Below are positions 12,101 to 23,589 of a stretch of 64,000 bases of DNA, in pieces (positions within the stretch are counted from its first letter, which is position 1; every line of letters begins with the position of its first letter). The translations under genes were made by a program, and so were the position numbers. The notes under the pieces were generated by a model. That model saw only the letters and a list, made by a program, of their open reading frames with translations. It did not search any database and was not told the DNA's origin. The DNA is from Moringa oleifera (lineage: Eukaryota > Streptophyta > Magnoliopsida > Brassicales > Moringaceae), in assembly GCA_021397835.1 (NCBI GenBank), contig JAJFZO010000566.1, positions 8,056,001-8,120,000 on the forward strand, given 5' to 3'.

Positions 12101-12952
12101 CCTACTACCGTGCATGTTGGTAGCAGGAATCACCTCAAATGCAAAAATCTATAAAAAATGGAAATCAAGTTGTGCTTCATAAAGATAAAATTGAATCCAT
12201 TGAAACTAAAAAAAAATTAAAAATTAATAAAAAAGTTTGATCCTTACTTGCAGTGCTCATACGAAGCCATAGGCATTGTTATTCATCCTACTGGCATCCA
12301 TTGCTCGATTCGCAACTACCTTCTTGAAATGCAGCAAGGAGTTGCAGTAGACCCATGTGTCCCATGGAAAGCTATTAAAGGCTTTAGCATTGTCCATCAG
12401 ATGAAATTGCCAGTTGGAGACATGCTGACACTCGTCATGGCCTTTGATGAAGCCATTTAACAGATAGAGCAAAGCCAACTTCACCTTATCATCTTTATCC
12501 TTAAAGTCCCCTTCCAGCAGCCTGGTCTTGATATAACTACCTCTGACCTTATCCCTTCCCCCGAAGTATTTATCATGGATACCAGACGGATTAGCTACAA
12601 TGTTGTCTATGTTCGGTAGCTCGCCAAACTTCAAGCCAGTGATTAGGCAAAATTCCAGTTTGCTTAAACGAACCTTATTCTACCCAAATCTGAACCACAT
12701 TTCATCCTTGTGGTTCTGTTGAATCTCCCGAAGTAGAAGATTATGGACTACAATCCTACAGAAGTTAAAATCTGTGTGCTCATGTAGGAAATGCCCCAGA
12801 CAGGTCCTTCCAAACTTCTCCTTTTGAGAGTCATCTAAAATTTCCTTCAAAGTGGGGATGACATCGTTGTCGCAGTGTTTCATTATCTTCCCAATCTTTT
12901 AAGACTCTTTAGGGATCACATAGAGCTTATGACAAGTAGAGTTGGTTGCCAT
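9120..12952 (-). pseudogene. DUF1985/ULP1-like (C48) cysteine protease gene of the MULE, multi-exon, decayed
   Basis: A ULP1-like SUMO-protease relative carried by Kaonashi MULEs. Exons by frame and gt..ag sites: 12952-12248 (start MATNSTCHKLYV; DUF1985-like LEFCLITGLKFGELP, DDKVKLALLYLLNG, FNSFPWDTW), 12148-12005 (FAFEVIP), 11542-11339, 11267-10905 (coiled-coil-like), about 10810-10399 (acidic repeats, then RQPCSPYVDLNTG), 10312-10231 (VEWFKVF), about 10118-10021 (LLRRRQKELPGQY, DVCICDPWLY), 9958-9797 (CPPWHTMNK), 9708-9443 (CHVGGSHWLLVMVDLQKF, IFDF) and 9345-9120 (GNCEPHMLYIMEHL). The C48 triad His (SHW), Asp (IFD) and Cys (GNC) is all visible, but the usual Gly after Cys is Glu. Stops at several Trp-like positions make it a pseudogene. 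Confidence 0.85.
11576..11998 (-). repeat. Intronic minisatellite, GGTACGAAATGAAGATA units
   Basis: Some 25 short tandem units (about 12-20 bases) of the form GGTACGAAAT / GATACAAAAT / GATATGAAAT fill the intron between the second and third exons of the ULP1-like gene. On the minus strand the core reads ATTTCGTACC, the same word as in the 8.5-9.06 kb array but in the opposite orientation within the element. Confidence 0.85.
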
Positions 12953-12989
12953 CTACAATTGACCAAAAAACATGTCAAAATGCGAGCAA

Positions 12990-13140
12990 ACAGTATACGA
13001 TTTTTAAAACTAGGTACGATTACTTGGTACGATTTCTAAAACTTGGTACGATTTTTAAAAACTAGGTATGATTACTAGGTACGATTTCTAAAACTTGGTA
13101 CGATTTATCAAACTAGATACGAATTTCTAAAATTAGTTGC
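12990..13140 (-). repeat. TTGGTACGATTT tandem array upstream of the ULP1-like gene
   Basis: About eight units of the form 'actTGGTACGATTtctaaa' or 'actaGGTACGATTa' lie just upstream of the protease start codon at 12952. The minus-strand core is AATCGTACC. Orientation agrees with the intronic array and is inverted relative to the left-half arrays. From 13141 to 13710 I see only AT-rich leader and the MULE right end, with a 70-codon unrecognised minus-strand frame at 13262-13474. Confidence 0.8.
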
Positions 13141-13710
13141 GTTTTGACCTAACATGGTAAGAATGTAGCGAATTGATGCACATAGATGTGCCCAAAGCAA
13201 GAAATTGGTGCACACAGACATTAAAGAATGAAAATAGGTAATATACGCAAACTAATTGTTTTTATTTTAATGTATCAAAAGAAAAATTAAAAAATGCACA
13301 GCGACATGAAGGGAGGATTTTCACTCGTGGGTATTCAACAGAAAGGAATGAAGAATTTAAGCTAAGTGATGAAGTTAAAACCATACCGCTATTGATTTTG
13401 GAGTTCTTCAGTAGCTTGCAGATAATCTTCAATGGTCGATTTATAATGAAAGCGAAGAAATGAACAAACACCAAATGCAGAAGGATGAAGCTAAGTGATG
13501 AAATTTACCACCATAGTTAGAAGAGAGGGAAAGAGAGACGTTTGAGATGTTTGACTTTTGGGATTCTATATTTGGACAAGTAATTGCACATGTTGCACAA
13601 AGGGTAATTTTTTCTTAAAGTGTCTAAAAAGTGCTAAAAACATGTACACTACTAACGTTAGTTATTTACACAAATACCTTTATACGGAAGACCACAAAAA
13701 CAAATTCCCC

Positions 13711-13719
13711 AAATAAATT
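13711..13719. repeat. 9-bp target-site duplication, right
   Basis: AAATAAATT, identical to 5100-5108, abuts the right MULE terminus (AATTCCCC). Confidence 0.8.
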
Positions 13720-14874
13720 CATTTAATTAATTAATTTTAAAATATTTTATTACAAATATATTTAATTTAGCAAAATAATATAAATCATATTATATAATTT
13801 GTTTAATCATTTTGGTTAATAAAATGAAAACAAATTGTTTAAATTATAAAAACTAGTCATTGTTATTTATTATAAATAGTCACTGATTTTACTATTATTT
13901 CATTAGGTAAATATGTATTTATAAAATTAAATATATTTTATTCTATAAAATTTATATATGATAAAAAATATAAGGATTTCATGACTTATATCTTAATTGG
14001 TTTCTCTTTTTCATCTTGGGTCACGTGACAAAACTCTTCATTGTATCAAGAAACAAAAGAAATCTGTCTCAAAATATCACTTGATTACTCGCGTAACTGA
14101 TAGCAAGATCTTACTAACTCTTTTATTCATTTATTAAAGTATGTTAATATTATTTTATTAATTATAAATAATTTATAATTAATTTCACTTTTTAATTACG
14201 ATAAATAACATTAGTTACATAAGAATGAGATAATAATTGATGAACCTATAGTTAGTAGCTAGAGTTTATTGTATTAGTTACAACTTTCAAGTATATTAAC
14301 TAAATTGAAATGAATATTGTTTGACTTTTAATTTATATTTTCACATGTGTTTAATGTTACTTGATTTTTATGATGTAGTTAATTAATATAAATATTTATT
14401 TATTTAGATAATGCAATACTTGTGTAGTTTATAATATCTTTAATATAGGATGAAATGATTACTTTAGAAAAGTTAACTTTTAACTGGTCAATTTATCAAA
14501 ATTGATACAGTTATTTAGAAAATGGTTATTTCAATTATGCATGTAAGTTTTTCTTGCATCACCTTTTACAATCCACTTTAAGTGTCTCTTTAGAAACTCA
14601 TGCAAGGGTTAACTTTATCTAGTTACCTTTTGAGTAGTCTCCGATTTAGATTGTTCATGAAAAGGTGTCTATTTCAAGTGCTGTTGAAATTTTTATGAAC
14701 TAGTTGCTCGCTTGAACTTGTTCTGGTGAAAAGCCAATTTGGTAATGAGAGAGAAGCCATGCATGTTCATCTTATCAATATCATCGACTTTAAAAAAATA
14801 AAAACTAATGTTTTACTTATATCAATAGTTTATTAAGAATGTGATGATTGGTTTTTTGATATGACTTTTTTTAG
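13720..14874. other. AT-rich DNA between the MULE and the CACTA-2 transposase
   Basis: No gene recognised. If CACTA-2 is complete its left end should lie here or beyond the MULE insertion. I looked for its expected terminus (CACTACAATAAATTT) and for the TGCCACGAAA subterminal motif and found neither here nor in 1860-5099. The last bases before 14875 (tttttttag) look like a splice acceptor leading into the transposase start. Confidence 0.5.
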
Positions 14875-17800
14875 ATGAAAATTCCTGAGCATCATCACTG
14901 GATCTTTAATAAGAGAAGTTGGACGAATGATTTGTCACTAGAATTTATATTGAGGGTTGAAGAATTTATATCAGTCGCATGTCAGCAACCTATGTGCCAA
15001 GCAGATCAGTTGATCAGTGTCCTTATGTGAAATGCAAGTGTGTGCGCTTTTATGAGCCAAATATAGTATGACTACATATATATAGAAAAGGTTTTCAACC
15101 TGACTATTACCATTGGCATAACCATAGTGAGGCTTCTACTCCATTCGTTCCAAGTCATTATGAACCTACTTCAGTCCATAAGGATATCAACAGTTATGAA
15201 AAAATGGTTATGGATGCTGCAGGGCCATCCTTTATTCTGAATGTTGAGCCATAATTACCGAATTCAAAGTCATCAAAATTGTATGATGTGTTAAATGCTG
15301 CCCAATCGCCCTTGTGGGATGGATGTTAGAGCCACTCAATTTTATCAGTTTCTGTGAGATTGCTGAGTATCAAGTCTGATTATATGTAACTGTGGCATGC
15401 ATCGATGAATTAGTCACCTTATTTAAAGAAGTATTACTGAAGAGTAATAAGATGCCCGATAATTTCTATCAGACTAAAAAATTAATCTCTCAGCTTGGAT
15501 GGGTTACAAGAAAATTGATTGTTGTCCTACTGGTTGCATGTTATATTATGGTGACAGTGCTACAGAGCAAGAATGTAGATTTTGTAGGTAAGGTCATTTT
15601 TGAAATCAAACGAAGAGTAAATAATGAAAGTAAGAATATGACGAAGAAACAAATGTGGTATTTACTAATAGTTTCACGGTTGCAAAGATTGTTTGTTTCA
15701 AATGCTACTGCAGAGCATATGAGATGGCATCATGAGAATAAATAGGACGATGGAATATTAGCACACCCTTCAGATGGGAAAGCTTGGAAGCATTTTGATT
15801 TGACTCACCTGGAGTTCGCATCAAAACCAAGGAATGTGCGATTAGGATTATGTTATGATGGCTTCGGTCTTTTTAATATGACCTCCAACATATATTCATG
15901 TTGGCCCATCATTCTAACCATATTTAATCTTCCATCAGTGATGTGCATGAAGAGAGAATATATATTTTTAACAGCAATCATTTCTAGTTTGAATAATCTG
16001 AAGGCCCTAATAGATGTGTTTTTGCAGCCCTTAATTAAAGATTTGAAACCATTGTGGGATTATGGTGTAAAAAATTATGATATCTCACCAAAGCAAAACT
16101 TTTGTATGAAAGCTGCACTATTATGGACTATAAATGACTTCCCTGGATGCGGTATGTTATCGAGTTGGCAAACAGTAGGTTGATTAGGTTATCTAGTTTG
16201 TGTGGGATCATCGAAAGTTTTTTACTTGAAACATGGTCAAAAGATATGTTATTTTGATTGTCATCGATAATTCCTCCCAATGGGCCACCCATTTAGATGA
16301 AACAGAAAGACTTTTATCAATGGTTGAACTGAATAGGGTGAACCACTAAAGAGACTCTCTAACGTAGAACTATATCATGTAGCTATGCAGTTTCTTAAAA
16401 TAATTGACACTGGAAGCCAGCACTGAACACATGGTTATGGAGAGTTACACAATTTCACTAAATGCAGCATTTTTTGGGATTTACCATATTGGCGTGATTT
16501 ATTGAACCCTTATAATATTGATGTTATGCATACTAAAGCTAATGTTTTCAGGAATGTTTTTCATACTGTGATGGACGTTAATGAAAAAACTGAGGACAAT
16601 GTCAAGGCAAGGTTAGATCTACCTTTGTATTGTCATCAAAATGACTTTCTTCTTGAATATAGAGGTAACAGAAGCTTCATAAAATCGAAATCTCAGTATA
16701 CACTAGATATAAACCAAACGAGGGCTATATGTGAGTGGATAAAAGAGTTGGAACTTCCTGATGGATATGCATCTAACTTAGGTAGATGTGTTGACATTCG
16801 AACATGTACATTGCAACATATGAAAGCCATGATTGTCATGTGGTGATGGAGAGATTATTGCCAATTGCATTCAGTTGCCTACCTACGCCTATTTGGGAAG
16901 CAATCACTAAATTGAGTCTATTCTTTCAAGATTTATGTTATCTGAAGTTGGAAGAGAATAAGTTAAATATGATGGACGATAATATTGTCGTAATTTTGTG
17001 TAAGTTGGAAAAGATATTTCCTCCTGCATTTTCTGATGTCATGAACACTTGTCTGTGCACTTAGTGTATGAAGCGCGAGTTAGAGGACCAGTAAAATACA
17101 GATGGATATATCCATTTAAGAGGTATGAATTATTTTATTGAAATTTTATTTACATTTAAATGGATTGAGCTTATGTGGTTATCCTAATGCATGCAAAAAT
17201 GTTATTTTGTAGATTTTTACACAATCTGAAAAAAAAAAGGTTAAGAATAAAGCTCATGTGGAAGGTTCCATCTGTGAAGCTTACATATTAGAGGAGACAT
17301 GTTCTCACTACTTTGAGGCACATGTCCAAGCTAGAAATCAAAGAGTGCCACGAAATGATGACGGTGGAGAGTCATTTAAGCATTCTCAGCTATTTGTCTT
17401 CAATTATCCTGGCCGAAGTGAGGGGTTATGTAAGGCTCATTATCTTACACAAAAGAAGCATTTGAGATAAGCAAATACGTGCTTATGAATTGTCCTAAAG
17501 TTGAACTCTTTGTGCAGTAAGCTCTGTTGTGTATATTGGGAACGTTTTACATCAATTGTATTGGATATGATTTGACACGTATGCTATTTATCCTTGCAGA
17601 ATATTTGTTTAGTCATTAACCACATCCTTACCGAATTTACACAAAGTTGATATGACAAAACGTATACAATCAAACTTTATTGACTGGTTCAAGGAATATA
17701 TAAGTAACTTCATGGTAATTCTCATTGCAATTATGAAATAATGTAACTTTCAATAGCATTTATGTTGACAAAGTTTTGTTTCTATCGATATGCTATTAGG

Positions 17801-18488
17801 TGCACAGTCCTATCAATGGGGTGAATGATACATTTTTGCATGATTTAGCATGAGGACCCATAAATAAGGTTAACACTTATCACTATGTCAATGGTTACTG
17901 TTTTCATACTTCCACTTGGTCTAATAATCGAAGTTCAAACAACTCTGGAATAGCTTTGATAAGTACAGACTATATGTACCATGAAATCATTGAAGAAATT
18001 GTAAAGATCAAGTATCCTGGTATGCCTGTGACATAACTGACATTATTCAATTGTAGATGGTTTGAGCCTTCTAGCATCAGTACAAGGATTTGCCTTAAGT
18101 ATGGGACCATTAATATTAAAACCAATAAGAGATATAAAGGAAAAGATACATTTTTTTTTCATATCAAGTAGAACAAGTATATTTTACATCGTATCCTAAT
18201 ACCACTCCGCAAAAGAGAAGCTAAAATGTGGTCATCAAAACTAAAGCAAGAAATCGAATTGAATCTCTGGATGATCCATTCTAAGATGATATGATGCAAC
18301 AATTACATCTTGTCTCTTCTAATGATCAAATTGTAAATAATTTGAGAGATATCAATGATCAAGGTCAAGAGATTCAAGTTGAGGAAGATTCAGTTCAATT
18401 GGTAGATGAAGAAGAAGTATCGTTTAACAGTGAGGAGTTTGACAGAGAAGATGAAACTTTTGTGAATGACATTGTTGATAGTGACTAA
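14875..18488 (+). pseudogene. CACTA tnp2-type transposase, decayed
   Basis: The transposase of an En/Spm-like element. Start chosen at MKIPEHHHW (14875), directly after a splice-acceptor-like tract. Parts in order: transposase-associated domain (HHHWIFNKRSW, then CPYVKCKCVRF in a shifted frame, to about 15130); Cys-rich stretch (15500-15600, DCCPTGCMLYYGD in frame); tnp2 core (15760-16180, HFDLTHLEFASKPRNVRLG and ALLWTINDFPG; 16480-16620, DLPYWRDLLNPYNIDVMH); DUF4218-like region (16780-17060); an intron near 17124-17213; DUF4216-like region (about 17800-18150); an acidic C-terminus ending at 18488. Many frameshifts and stops break it. Confidence 0.85.
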
Positions 18489-18561
18489 TTATACATTACA
18501 AATTAGATTTATGCCCATTTTTTAATTTTCTTACTAAACATACTATGTTCATTACTCACAG

Positions 18562-21033
18562 ATGTCAGAGAGAGGGGGACGTGGTGCTCGTGGTGTTAGA
18601 GGTAAGGGCAGATGGTCCTACCCATGGGACACATATTCTATAGCTCAAGTGTCATCACCTTTTGCTCAGACACGATCACCTTCAGTTGACGCATCATCAT
18701 TGCCAGCTCATAGAATGTCTTTCTTGGTTGATGCTCCATCACCTCCAGTTCATACACCATCACTTGCATGTCATACACCATCATCTTGGCCATCATCATC
18801 TGACCATATGCCATCACCTGGAGATGCTACAGTTCATACATCATTGACTGAGTCGGCGTGTGCAGTAGGAGACAATAGGCTATATATTCATCCCGTAGGA
18901 AAAGTGTATGATAACTTATCTTTTTTGTTATGTTGCACTTATCTTAAAATTATGTATTGTGTTCTAATTCTTATATGGTACGTTTTATATTTTCAATTAT
19001 TTTTTACAAGCTATTGCCTACATCTAGGATAGTTGCCATTATTTCTGGAATCATCAAGTCAAAATTTGATTAGCCATGGACTGGATGGTGTGAAGTTTTG
19101 ACTGATGTTCAAGATTTATGGTGGGTCGAATTTTCAGGTGATATTATAACATGTTGTTCAATTTACAAAATTAATTTTCTTATAGTTATAGTTAGTTTAC
19201 ATGCTTAACTAACTAATTTGAGGTCAATATTGTTGTAAAAAAAATGTAGATGGGATCCACTTATGGATGGTCTAGTTAGACAGATATTGGGGTTTAAATT
19301 TGCAGAGGTCCTTTAATCGATGCATCGATTCGAACTAAGAAGTCAAAGGGAATGTGGATGCAGCCATTCATTTGAGAAGCACTATTTGCTAAGTGGACGA
19401 TGGACCCGGCCTTTCAAGCTGCATCACAAAGGAATAAAAACAATCGATCTCTTAGTGAAGCCATTGTGCATCAAGGAGGTACTATTTCCATTTTTGAACA
19501 TAGAAGACGAATGGTAATTTTTTAATTTAATTAATTATTTTCATGTCATTATCATATATTTAATTACACTTGACAGATTTTTATTTTTCATTTGTTAACT
19601 GTTAGGCTAGGAAGCTTGGGAGGGATCCTAGCACGCAAGAACTATTTCGAAAGTTAAATCATAATGAGGAGACTGGTACATGGGCCGCAGAAAAAGCTGC
19701 ACGAATTTATGTGAGTACTTAAAGTAGAATATATTTGTCTTTATGTGTTGAATGGAATAAATTGATTAATGATTTTTTGTTTCTATTGAAGTTTTGGGTT
19801 GGTTATCAAAATAACAATTTTTGGTTTTAGCTTCTTGTATGGAGGTTGTATGTCTTCACGTTGCATTTAAATTATTTGACAAAAAACTACCTTATATTGA
19901 TCTAGTTGAGGCATTGTTTGTTACTTTACAAATGAATGCTTATGTTTTTCTACTTTTTGCTGTCATTGGGATACACTTTCTCTGTTGCATTTTCTTGTCA
20001 GTTTGATTCTTGTATTTTTTATAAGCATACCTTATGAATGTAACACCACTCCATTATTTTTGTTGGTAACATGCATCACTTTTATAGATCATCTTCTTAT
20101 TAAATTAGGCTAAATTAATTTCTTATTATAGATCTCACTATATTTTATGCATATATTATGACCTTACTATTAGTTGTATGTAATGGTGTTAAATATGATA
20201 TGTGCTACTAGTTCATTAAATGGAACAACCACATATGCCGAGTATTTGAGTTAAATTTTCTTTTACTTTTTTTTTTTCAAATTTTTTTATTTGGATTTTT
20301 TTTACTTTTTGTTAATAATTTTTTGCCTTGGATTTTTAAAAATTTTTAATGCATTTTGATTAATTAATTTACTGTTTGTGATTTTATTGATACATAAGAG
20401 TTTGTTTTTCTTACTTTAATGTTTTTTTAATTAATTATGTATAGGCTAGTTATGAGAAATCGAGAGAGGATACCATTGCCTCAGGATCATCTGCAGGGGA
20501 AAAAATAAGAGAGGTAGGGCATTTGGATTTGGATTAGAGGTAGCTTTTATGAAGCATCAAACTTTGGTTCTCAATCTTCATATGCCCCATCCAGTGTTAC
20601 GATGCAACAAATGATGTTTGGTTTTCAAGATATGCAAGGACAATTAGATAGAGAACGTGAAGAAGTGGAAGAACGACTAGCAAAAGAATGTGTAGAGATG
20701 GAAGATAGATTGCAAAGAGAATGTGCTATGAGAGATGCGAGGGAAAAAGAGATGGAAGAACGATTACAAAAAGAACGTGATCTGATGGAGACACAACAAA
20801 GAGATTTAAGAGAAAAGATAAAAAGACAAATGGAAATAAGAGATCGAAGAGAAAATAAACTTAGAAAAGAAATGGCCTCGATGAAGAAGCTTCTAAATAG
20901 ACTTGTTAGACAAATTAGTTCGCAGCAAGGTACTGTAGGTCAACGTGGTGCTTTTTGTAGTCTAGTTGTTGATGATGGCACTGGTGATGATGATGATGAT
21001 GGTAATGGCGTTGATCTTATAGAGGATGATTAG
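18562..21033 (+). pseudogene. CACTA-2 second gene: Transposase_24-like with coiled coil
   Basis: The accessory protein of CACTA elements, thought to bind subterminal repeats. Exon 1 (18562 to about 18908) starts MSERGGRGARGVRGKGR and has Ser/Pro/His-rich repeats (H-TPS/MPS). Next, about 19030-19137 reads IIKSKFD then WCEVLTD and WWVEFS. About 19250-19510 holds KWTMDPAFQ, NKNNRSLSE and HQGGT in two frames. About 19605-19710 reads LGRDPSTQELFRKLNHNEE, the Transposase_24 hallmark. The last exon (about 20440-21033) has a long charged coiled coil (20640-20910, repeated EERL.KE/DRL.RE heptads) and an acidic DDDDD tail. The final 143 codons are open; stops and frameshifts affect the middle exons. 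Confidence 0.8.
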
Positions 21034-21339
21034 ATTTTTTAAAAAAATTTTCATTAATCAGTACGATTGAATATCTAATCTAAGCATATTGTGTATTTAA
21101 CATTATATATGATAATTTCACTGTCACTGTGATTTTTACATGCTTTTATTTATTTTGTTAATTTTATTCTATGAAAAAATATATATTTATTAATTTAATT
21201 TATTTATAAAAATATGTATTTATTGATTTTTGTGAATTACATTGAATATATATTTTGATATGAATTAAACAAAATAAAAAAGTATTTACTTGATTATTAA
21301 ATAAAATAAAATTCAATAAATTTATTAATTAAAAATTTT

Positions 21340-22050
21340 ATGGCAAAGAAAATATTGTCACAGATTTTTTTCTGTTGCAACAATGGATTAATTGCCACCA
21401 TATTTCTTCTGTGGTAATAAGAGGTTAATTGTCACGGAAGATATTCCGTGGCAAAAGTAACCAATTGCCACGAAAAATATTTCGTGGCAAAAGTAATCTG
21501 TTGCCACGGAATATCTTTTGTGGCCATTGTTAGCCAAAGATATGGATTGCTACGGAAACAATTCTGTGGCAAAGATATGGATCATCACGAAAACTATTCC
21601 GTGCCTAAATATATAAATTGCCATAAAATATTGATCACAGAATATGTTCCATGGCGAAAGAAAAGAGTTGTCACGAAAAATCTACCATGGGAAAAGATTT
21701 TATTACCATGGAATTTTTTTCGTATCAACAAGAGACTAACTCCCACGAAATATTTTCGTGGCAAAAATAAATTAATTGCCACGAAATTTTTTTCGTGGGA
21801 ATTTTTATGTTCATTTATTAATTAAAAAATTTAGTAATATAATATTAAATATTTCCAACAAACATTCCGTAGGAATGTCATTGAAAAATTACCATGGTAG
21901 TAAATTCTGTGGGAAAATTAACATTCTGAAGAATATAATTCTTACAAAAATTGTTTCATAAGAATTTCCTTGAAAAATACAAATTCTCACAAAAATTTTT
22001 CATTTTTCCAAAATATTTTTTCGTGGAGAAATGGTAAATTTATTGTAGTG
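21340..22050. repeat. CACTA-2 right subterminal array of dyad repeats
   Basis: About ten copies of TTGCCACGAAA-N-TTTCGTGGCAA, each a near-perfect dyad. Clear ones lie at 21428-21453, 21464-21490, 21500-21525, 21545-21573 and 21738-21800, with decayed ones on to 22030. Spacing in the best block is about 35-45 bases. The CG-containing arms (CCACG/CGTGG) are the conserved part. Confidence 0.85.
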
Positions 22051-22234
22051 TTTTAATTAATTAATTTTTCATTAGTTATATATTATTTATTTATTTATAT
22101 GCTAACTAATCATTTGTTATTTACCTAATTAATTAATTGTATGCTAATTTAGTTAAAAATATATTAATTATAAATGTCAATTAATTCATTGAAAATTTGG
22201 TTACATGTGATTTGTACGTTAATGTCTAATATAA

Positions 22235-23200
22235 TTGCGCACATATGTGGTTGGAATTTTTATTGGTTTTTTGTTATTTGGTTTCATCATATTTATGTTA
22301 TTTTACTCATTTTATTATTTGAGTAAACTTTATATAGGTTTAGTTGTACTTGGCTTGGAGAAGTATTTTATATTTACTGATCAATCTATCATATGGGATG
22401 TCTATAAGTATAAACACCCAAGTCTGTCACCTTGCCAATAGAATGATAGATTTATATAACAGAAAATAGTAATATTTTCGGATAAATTGAGGTAAGTCTT
22501 AATACTATTTGAAATTATTAATAGTTTAATTTGTTCAAAATGTTTTTTACATTTATTTTTGATAATGAAGACATCATTGGATGTTGATGGTTGTCGAGCC
22601 TCGTACTTTTGTGTACAATATTTTTGATCCTTTGAATCATGATTCTCATCAAGAAGTAGATCAACTTATGTCCAAATAAGTGAAAATATTTTAATTTATA
22701 TTAGTATGTATTATTTTTTACTCTCAAAATTATTGATAATTTTCTATTAGCAGCTCTTTTAAATTGTTCCAAATTATCAATGAATCAAGTGGTAGGTGTA
22801 TTCCTAGGAGTATTTTTGCTAAGTTATGTATATTTAAACCAATACATGATGTTAGTTTTATTTAGTTTATAAAATATAATAATTAAAAATTTTTAATGTA
22901 GTGTCCACATCAACCTTCAAATACTGAGTGTGGATATTATGTTATGAAATTTTTAATGAACATCATTGATAGACGTGACAAAAATATCCCATATATATAC
23001 AAAAATTGTAAATTCTTAAGCATTTGCTTATGTAATTACTTCGGTAATTGATGTGCTTACTAGAAGTTTTAATTGGACTAACTATTTTTTTTTTTATATA
23101 AATGAAGTTAGTGAATATAGATACTTACACTGAGTCAGATACTGATAAAGTTAGAAAAGAGGTTGAACAGTTTCTTTGGAGTACCATATTAAAAAGTTGA
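22235..23200 (+). pseudogene. ULP1-like C48 protease remnant of CACTA-1A
   Basis: The C-terminal cysteine-protease domain found in many plant CACTA second genes. Readable pieces: the segment before the active site (LGLEKYFIFTDQSIIWDVYK, to about 22440), then HHWMLMVVEPRTF with the catalytic His and NIFDPLNH with the catalytic Asp (22572-22640), a linker (LFKLFQIINESSGRCIPRS), then NTECGYYVMKFLMNI with the catalytic Cys (22920-22970), RRDKNIPY, and the end NIDTYTESDTDKVRKEVEQF with stop at 23198-23200. gt..ag-like gaps separate the pieces, so it keeps its exon layout. The N-terminal part of the gene and the transposase are missing from this element. Confidence 0.8.
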
Positions 23201-23589
23201 ACCTTGAAGATTTTTGTAGACATGAACATTATTAAATTTACGTAGTTGAATTTTTAGGATTGTGTATGATAATACGTATTGTACATCTGGAGTTCAGTTA
23301 TGACATCAAGTTTCTCTTTCTTCATCTTTCATTACTTTTTGGATTGGATTATGTTGAAATGTTTTCAAACATGAAAGAAATAATGATGGTTTGAGTGAGA
23401 ATGGTATTGAAGAGTATTGAAAGAAAAAGTCGTTTCATTAAAGTGTTAGTATTGAATTGTGTTAACGTATACAAGATAAAGATATATGGTTGATGTGGAA
23501 GAGATAAAGAATTTCATATATGCAAGTTTTGGATAATTTGTATGTAAGAATTTTGTATATATCAAAATTATTAAAAAAATTCTTTTAAT

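Larger units (their letters stand above)
5109..13710 (+). mobile_element. Complete MULE of the Kaonashi type (mudrA-like plus ULP1-like genes)
   Basis: The 8.6-kb element is bounded by exact 9-bp duplications. The left end reads GAGGAAATTATCAAAATTGG; the right end, on the reverse strand, reads GGGGAATTTGTTTTTGTGGT. Terminal similarity is thus limited to about the first eight bases (GAGGAAAT / GGGGAATT), as in MULEs without long terminal inverted repeats. It carries a mudrA-like transposase on the plus strand (5804-8406) and, facing it, a DUF1985/ULP1-like protease gene on the minus strand (12952-9120). Four arrays of a TCGTACC-like motif sit upstream, between the genes, in an intron and upstream of the protease gene. 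Both genes have stops, so this copy is not autonomous. Confidence 0.85.
14875..22050 (+). mobile_element. CACTA-2, left end not found
   Basis: It holds a tnp2-type transposase pseudogene (14875-18488), a second, coiled-coil/Transposase_24-type gene (18562-21033) and a right-end array of dyad repeats that ends in TGTAGTG at 22044-22050 (reverse strand CACTACAATAAATTTACC). The next base, 22051, is where homology with CACTA-1B (44808) resumes, so CACTA-2 sits inside CACTA-1A. The left boundary is unresolved; the MULE at 5109-13710 may lie inside CACTA-2 or inside other inserted DNA. Confidence 0.8.

Noticed and set aside
18662..18847. Open frame rich in His and Leu overlapping the CACTA-2 second gene
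   Set aside because: It is the out-of-frame reading of the Ser/Pro/His repeats of the real frame starting at 18562.
21340..22050. Regularly spaced palindromes that could suggest a CRISPR-like array
   Set aside because: Plant nuclear context, degenerate units, no uniform spacers, and position directly inside a CACTA terminus explain them.
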